Part shown: positions 44,011 through 48,143 of the stretch, in pieces
How the letters are laid out: each line of letters opens with the position of its first letter
How positions within the stretch are numbered: position 1 is the first letter of the stretch
Assembly: GCA_964512045.1 (NCBI GenBank)
Contig: CAZEJK010000011.1
Coordinates: 1-48,143 of the forward strand
Reading direction: 5' to 3'
Length of the DNA: 48,143 nucleotides
Source of the DNA: CAZEJK01 sp964512045
Lineage (GTDB): Bacteria > Acidobacteriota > Thermoanaerobaculia > Thermoanaerobaculales > Sulfomarinibacteraceae
Position numbers and translations under genes: made by a program
The notes under the pieces: generated by a model
What the model saw: only the letters and a program-made list of their open reading frames with translations
The model's database searches: none
What the model was told of the DNA's origin: nothing

Positions 44011-45432
44011 TTGTCGTCTCATGGTCCGGTTCCCGAGGAGCAGAGCACTCGCGACGCGCCCGCTCCAACAACCGAGCGCGCAGCGCTGGTGGTGGCGACG
44101 CTGACCTCGTTTCTCGGGCCGTTCATGGGTTCTTCGGTCAATGTGGCCCTGCCGTCGATCGGCGCCGACTTCGCCATGAGCCCGGCAGCGCTGGGCTGGG
44201 TCAACATGGCCTTCCTCACCACCGCCGCGGCATTCTCGATTCCGTTCGGTCGCCTCGGCGACATCTACGGACGCAAGCGGATCTATGCGGCGGGCATGGT
44301 GGGCTTCACCCTGACCTCGGTGCTCATCGCGGCGGCGCCGTCGGGCGCCGTGGTGATCGTGGGCCGGGCGCTTCAGGGGTTCAGCGCGGCAATGATCTTC
44401 GCAACCGGGATGGCGATTCTGGTCTCGGTCTTCCCCCTCGAGCAGCGCGGCAGGGTCCTCGGCATCAATGTGGCCGCCGTGTATCTCGGGCTGTCGTCGG
44501 GGCCGTTCGTGGGTGGCGTGATGACCGAGCACCTCGGCTGGCGCTCCATCTTCTGGCTCAATCTTCCCGTGGGGTTGGCGCTCGTGGTCGTGATCACGGT
44601 GCTGCTCAAGGGCGAGTGGGCCGATGCCGCCGGCTCGCGCTTCGACTGGATCGGCTCCGTGATCCTGGTGACAGCCCTGTCGCTGACAGTGAACGCCTTC
44701 GCCGGCCTGCCGCATCTCGTCGCCGCGGCGACGCTTCCCCTCGGTCTGGTCGGTGTGCTCGCATTCGTCCTGTACGAGCTGCGGCAGGATCAGCCGATCA
44801 TCGACATCGGTCTCTTCCGCCACAACAGAGTGTTCGCCTTCTCCAGCCTCGCCGCCCTGATCAACTACGCGGCGACGTTCGCCGTGAGCTTCCTGCTGAG
44901 TGTGTACCTGCAGGATGTGCGGGGGTTCTCGCCGCAGGTGGCCGGGCTCGTTCTGGTGGCGCAACCGCTGATCCAGGCGGTCCTTTCGCCGTACGCGGGC
45001 CGGTTGTCGGACCGGGTGGAGCCGCGCACCGTCGCGTCAGCGGGGATGGGCGTCACCTGCGTCGGGTTGACGCTGCTGGTACTCGTGGGTCGGGAGACGC
45101 CGATTGCCGGTATCGTGGCCTGTCTGGTCGTTCTCGGGCTCGGCTTCGCGTTCTTCTCGTCGCCCAACACCAAGGCGATCATGAGTGCCGTGGAGCGGCG
45201 CACCTACGGCGTCGCCAGCGCGGTGGTGGGAACCATGCGCCAGGTGGGCATGACGCTGTCGATGGGCACGGTGATGGTGATCTTGGCAGTTCAGCTCGGC
45301 GAGGCCACGGTGGACGCGACCAACGCGGAGCGGTTCATCGACTGCATGCGGGTCGCTCTGACGCTGTTCGCCGTCCTCTGTCTCGCTGGCGTCTTCGCTT
45401 CTCTGGCCCGGGGGACCACGCACGAGAGATGA
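44011..45432 (+). CDS. MFS drug exporter of the DHA2 (14-helix) type
   Basis: A 473-residue polytopic protein. The helix-1 motif (LTSFLGPFMGSSVNVALPSIGADF), the loop 2-3 motif GRLGDIYGRKR, and motif C-like GLSSGPFVGGVMTEHLGWRSIFWLNLPVG are those of the EmrB/QacA group of proton-driven drug exporters. About fourteen hydrophobic segments are seen, including two central ones in the linker (after GEWADAAGSRFDWIGS). TTG at 44011 is the chosen start because GGAGGGAG lies just upstream. It diverges from the alpha-2-macroglobulin gene across 185 bp that holds the repeat-flanked promoter. The transported compound cannot be predicted. Confidence 0.9.
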   Translation: MSSHGPVPEEQSTRDAPAPTTERAALVVATLTSFLGPFMGSSVNVALPSIGADFAMSPAALGWVNMAFLTTAAAFSIPFGRLGDIYGRKRIYAAGMVGFTLTSVLIAAAPSGAVVIVGRALQGFSAAMIFATGMAILVSVFPLEQRGRVLGINVAAVYLGLSSGPFVGGVMTEHLGWRSIFWLNLPVGLALVVVITVLLKGEWADAAGSRFDWIGSVILVTALSLTVNAFAGLPHLVAAATLPLGLVGVLAFVLYELRQDQPIIDIGLFRHNRVFAFSSLAALINYAATFAVSFLLSVYLQDVRGFSPQVAGLVLVAQPLIQAVLSPYAGRLSDRVEPRTVASAGMGVTCVGLTLLVLVGRETPIAGIVACLVVLGLGFAFFSSPNTKAIMSAVERRTYGVASAVVGTMRQVGMTLSMGTVMVILAVQLGEATVDATNAERFIDCMRVALTLFAVLCLAGVFASLARGTTHER

Positions 45433-45551
45433 CGATCACTGCCGTCGGCGAACCTTCTTTCGGTTGACCTGCAGCAGCGTGCTGAGTCGCGAAAGACCGG
45501 GTCGCTCATACCGACGTCCTGGCAGCCTGCAACGTCGTGCAGACCCTCGGT

Positions 45552-45557
45552 TATACT
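45552..45557 (+). promoter_or_regulatory. TATACT -10 element for the beta-helix gene
   Basis: Five of six bases match the consensus. The ATG is 26 bases downstream with GGGGAG as ribosome site. The -35 region (GCAACG about 17 bp upstream) is weak. Confidence 0.4.
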
Positions 45558-45583
45558 GATTGGAAAGCAGGGGAGTGCAGCGA

Positions 45584-47416
45584 ATGGGACGGCGGGCTCA
45601 GCTCCTTGGTATTGCTCTCGCTTTGGTGGTGGTCACGCGAGGGGATGCGCAGACGACGTACTACGTGCGCCAGGACGGCGGTTCCGCCAGTCAGTGCTCC
45701 GGCACCGTTAATGCTCCGTACCCTGGCGCTGGAGCCGGCCAGCCGTGCGCGTGGAACCACCCGTTTCAGGCACTTCCGCCTGGCGGCAGTGCTCGCATCA
45801 CCGGTGGCGATACCATCATCATTGCAACCGGTAGCTACAGGATGGGCCTGAACGCGCCAGGAGCAGAGGCCTGCTGGCCTGATGGCGCCTACGAGTGCAC
45901 GTTGCTGCCGATACCGTCCGGGTCCATGGGCCAGCCGACCCGAGTCCTCGGTGCCGGCTGGGATACCGGGTGTGCCGATCCTCCCGAGCTGTGGGGCAGC
46001 GAGCGTCCGTGGCAGATCCTCAGTCTCGAAGGCGCCTCGCACGTTGAGGTCGCCTGTCTGGAGATCACCGATCACTCCGCCTGCATCGAGGACCATTGCC
46101 ACGGTACCGACCCGTGCCCAGGCGCCGCCTCGCGCTGCGAACGCGACCAGCCGCCGTATGGCGACTGGGCGCCGGTGGGGCTGTTTGCCAGCGACTCGAG
46201 CGAGGTCGTGCTGCGCGATATCAACTTCCACGGCCTGGCGACGGGCGCGATCCTCGCGGGCCGCCTGACCGACTGGACCCTCGAGCGAGTGCGGATGGTC
46301 GCCAACGGTTGGTACGGATGGAACGGCGACATTGGCGGTGACTCCAGCAACTCCGGCGATCTGCTGTTCGCTGAGGTCGAGATCGGCTGGAACGGCTGCG
46401 GTGAGACCTGGCCCGGCGGCGAGCCTTTCGGCTGCTGGGCGCAGGAGACGGGCGGGTACGGCGACGGGCTCGGCACCAACAGCACCCTTGGCCGCTGGGT
46501 GTTCGAGGACTGCCACGTGCACGACAACACCTCCGACGGGCTTGACCTGCTCTACCTCGATCCCGGCGGCACGGTCGAGGTCCGGCGGCTGGTTGCCACC
46601 GGCAACGCCGGCAACCCGCTCAAGGTATCGGGCAGCGCCATCGTCGAGAACTCGTTCCTCATGGCCGACTGCGCGGCCCACGCCGGGTTTGGGCTGATGC
46701 TGGCCGGCGACCTCTGTCGGGCCGCCGGCAACGCGCTCGCCATAGACCTCCACCGCGGCGATCAGGTGACCGCGACCAACGTCACGATCACGGGTCAGGG
46801 CGACTGCCTCATCGAGGTCGGCTGTGGTGACAGCTACGACTCGGATCCAGACTGTGACGGCTCCGAGTCGGTCACCATTACCAACTCGGTGCTGATCGGC
46901 GCCACAGACTTCACCCAACCCAACGAGCTCAGCTGTCTGTACTGGTATGACGACTCGGCCTTGCCGACCGACCCCACTGGCGCCGACTGGAACGTTGTCT
47001 GGCGAGTCAAGCACGACGCGTGCCCGGGCGCCAACGACATCTGCGGGCAGGATCCGCAGCTGTTCTCAAGCGACCTCGGCACCTTTGACGGCCGACCGTG
47101 GCCTGCGAGCCCGGCCGTGGACTCGGGCCTGGCGGTAGGCGGCGATGTCCCCGACCACGACATCGATTGGTGGTCGCGTCCCTACCGCACCGGCACCGAC
47201 CGCGGCGCCTGGGAGGCCGGCGACCTGCTCGGTGACTGCGACTGTGACGACGATCTCGACGGCGCTGACGTCGCCGCAGCCGCGGCAGCGGTCTTCGCCG
47301 CTGTTGTGGCCTGTCCCGGCGCCGATGCCGACTGCTCCGGCTCGTTCGATGCGGCCGACATGGCGGTGACGATCCGAGCCCTGAACGCGCTTCCTGATTA
47401 CCGGCCGTGCCGGTAA
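45584..47416 (+). CDS. Secreted right-handed beta-helix protein with dockerin-like tail
   Basis: A 610-residue exported protein. A signal peptide (about 1-22, ending GDAQ) leads to a mature start TTYYVRQDGG, typical of parallel beta-helix proteins. The region about 90-520 has repeated short turns with many Cys and Asn/Asp residues (DCHVHDNTSDGLDLLYLDPGG and similar) matching a pectate-lyase-like helix. The last 65 residues have two calcium-loop repeats, DCDCDDDLDGADVAAA and DADCSGSFDAADMAVTI, the dockerin type I pattern. No cohesin protein is in the window, so the tail may act in surface attachment rather than a cellulosome. GGGGAG precedes the ATG. A polysaccharide substrate is possible but no catalytic residues can be assigned. 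Confidence 0.8.
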   Translation: MGRRAQLLGIALALVVVTRGDAQTTYYVRQDGGSASQCSGTVNAPYPGAGAGQPCAWNHPFQALPPGGSARITGGDTIIIATGSYRMGLNAPGAEACWPDGAYECTLLPIPSGSMGQPTRVLGAGWDTGCADPPELWGSERPWQILSLEGASHVEVACLEITDHSACIEDHCHGTDPCPGAASRCERDQPPYGDWAPVGLFASDSSEVVLRDINFHGLATGAILAGRLTDWTLERVRMVANGWYGWNGDIGGDSSNSGDLLFAEVEIGWNGCGETWPGGEPFGCWAQETGGYGDGLGTNSTLGRWVFEDCHVHDNTSDGLDLLYLDPGGTVEVRRLVATGNAGNPLKVSGSAIVENSFLMADCAAHAGFGLMLAGDLCRAAGNALAIDLHRGDQVTATNVTITGQGDCLIEVGCGDSYDSDPDCDGSESVTITNSVLIGATDFTQPNELSCLYWYDDSALPTDPTGADWNVVWRVKHDACPGANDICGQDPQLFSSDLGTFDGRPWPASPAVDSGLAVGGDVPDHDIDWWSRPYRTGTDRGAWEAGDLLGDCDCDDDLDGADVAAAAAAVFAAVVACPGADADCSGSFDAADMAVTIRALNALPDYRPCR

Positions 47417-47511
47417 GAGATCGCCGATGAGCTGCCAACCGTGAAGTCCCGCGCAAACGCTGCGGAGCCCCTGCCCTTCCAGCCGATGACCCGGCGTTCC
47501 CCCGCATTTGT

Positions 47512-47526
47512 GGTAATGTGGGTACC
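47512..47526 (+). promoter_or_regulatory. Extended -10 and possible operator of the toxin-antitoxin pair
   Basis: TGG-TAATGT (47511-47519) is an extended -10 sequence. GGTA and TACC (47512-47515 and 47523-47526) flank it as an inverted repeat with a 7-bp spacer, which could be bound by the ribbon-helix-helix antitoxin. GGAGG follows at once. Confidence 0.35.
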
Positions 47527-47541
47527 GGAGGTGCGGTGGCG

Positions 47542-47802
47542 GTGGCGGACAGTACGAGCGAGAGGGTCCGGTTGACGGTCGATGTTCCGGCGACGTTGAA
47601 GCGTCGTCTCCGGCTCGCCGCGGCGCATGGCGACACGACGCTGCGGAGCTACATCATCCAGACGCTGGAGGAACGCCTGGATCGCGATCTCGCCGGTGAG
47701 GAAGCTGCCTTGGATCGGGTGGTTGCCCTTTCCGCGGCGGCCGACCCCGTGCTGGCGGAGCTCTGGGCCAACGACACTGACGCCGCCTATGACGATCTGT
47801 GA
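47542..47802 (+). CDS. Ribbon-helix-helix antitoxin-like protein
   Basis: A small protein (86 residues from GTG 47542) with a ribbon-helix-helix N-terminus: strand RVRLTVDVP, then helices TLKRRLRLAAAHGDTTLRSYI and QTLEERLDRD. The C-terminal half is acidic and probably wraps the toxin. GTG 47536 is an alternative start; GGAGG at 47527-47531 is four or ten bases away respectively. The 3' end overlaps the toxin start by 14 bases, the usual arrangement for type II toxin-antitoxin operons. The protein is expected to bind its own promoter. Confidence 0.75.
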   Translation: MADSTSERVRLTVDVPATLKRRLRLAAAHGDTTLRSYIIQTLEERLDRDLAGEEAALDRVVALSAAADPVLAELWANDTDAAYDDL

Positions 47803-48127
47803 TCCCGGCGACGTGGCGTTGGTCAGGTTCGTGTTCACAGACGAGTCGGATGCGAAGCGTCGGCCGGTGGTGGTCCTCAGCTCGACCGAGTTCAACCGAC
47901 GCCGGCACGAGGTCGTCGTCGCCGCGGTCACGAGCAACACATCCCGGCTCCTGCCCGGCGACCACCTCGTCGAAAAGTGGCACGAGGCGGGTCTGCTGTA
48001 CCCGTCGGTCGTGACCGCCATCATCAGGACGGTGAAGCGGGACATGGTCGAACGGCGGCTCGGAAGGCTCGCCCACGACGACCACAGGGCCTTCGCGACG
48101 GGTCTGGCTGCCGTTCTCGGGCTCTGA
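47789..48127 (+). CDS. MazF/PemK-type toxin
   Basis: A 112-residue protein with the N-terminal fold of the MazF/PemK ribonuclease toxins: PGDVALVRFVFTDESDAKRRPVVVLSS (strand pair and the conserved Arg-Pro), then VVVAAVTSN and LLYPSVVTAIIRTVKRDMVERRLGRL. Members cleave mRNA at short sequences. The ATG lies within the antitoxin 3' end (14-base overlap) and the gene appears complete, ending 16 bases before the window edge. The catalytic threonine/serine usually found after the second strand fits VTSNTS. Mobile origin is possible but no flanking element is visible. Confidence 0.82.
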   Translation: MTICDPGDVALVRFVFTDESDAKRRPVVVLSSTEFNRRRHEVVVAAVTSNTSRLLPGDHLVEKWHEAGLLYPSVVTAIIRTVKRDMVERRLGRLAHDDHRAFATGLAAVLGL

Positions 48128-48143
48128 TTCCACATCCCATCCC

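Overview
The window looks like a chromosomal segment of a high-GC, Gram-negative (outer-membrane-bearing) bacterium. The best phylum guess is Acidobacteriota, perhaps Thermoanaerobaculia-like. This rests on the Omp85/TamB envelope machinery, a Ser/Thr kinase with TolB-like and TPR regions, a giant alpha-2-macroglobulin, a dockerin-like tail on a secreted beta-helix protein, and a WS/DGAT acyltransferase. The taxonomy is inference from gene content, not from a marker gene. I see no rRNA, tRNA, phage, insertion sequence or CRISPR array.

Layout. 1-217: a dispersed repeat with degenerate 7-bp arrays. 218-2328: a PrsW-like membrane protein coupled to a membrane-anchored HExxH peptidase. 2330-4588: a redoxin diverging from an AbgT transporter. 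4790-11303 (minus strand): a 1952-residue protein joining a full-length TamB-like part to a five-POTRA Omp85 barrel, followed by a NusG paralogue with its own promoter. 11388-16313: a TPR protein, a DUF4097-type exported protein, ahcY, a small unknown gene and mutM. 16477-24355: a signalling island of three sensor kinases and one NarL-type regulator. 24647-28218 (minus strand): a heterodimeric ABC exporter. 28617-32118: a POT peptide transporter, a Dabb protein and an intact PrsW-family protease. 32267-43825 (minus strand): a WS/DGAT enzyme, the kinase-TPR protein and a 2188-residue alpha-2-macroglobulin. 44011-48127: an MFS exporter, a beta-helix protein with a dockerin-like tail and an RHH/MazF-type toxin-antitoxin pair.

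How the genes fit together. Much of the window concerns the envelope: outer-membrane assembly (TamB-Omp85), periplasmic protease defence (alpha-2-macroglobulin), membrane proteolysis (two PrsW-family proteins and the HExxH protein), transport, and sensing. Metabolism is represented mainly by ahcY (methyl cycle) and the acyltransferase (storage lipid); mutM is DNA repair.

The most unusual signals are these. First, the single-chain TamB-Omp85 protein, which could span inner to outer membrane alone. Second, a family of intergenic heptanucleotide arrays at four places; every full unit begins purine-pyrimidine-T, and at least two loci carry arrays in inverted pairs around a core. Third, an extra C-terminal domain on the alpha-2-macroglobulin. 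Several strong-looking -10 hexamers lie only 5-8 nt before start codons, suggesting leaderless transcription. Start codons were chosen from Shine-Dalgarno spacing where one was visible and are otherwise tentative.
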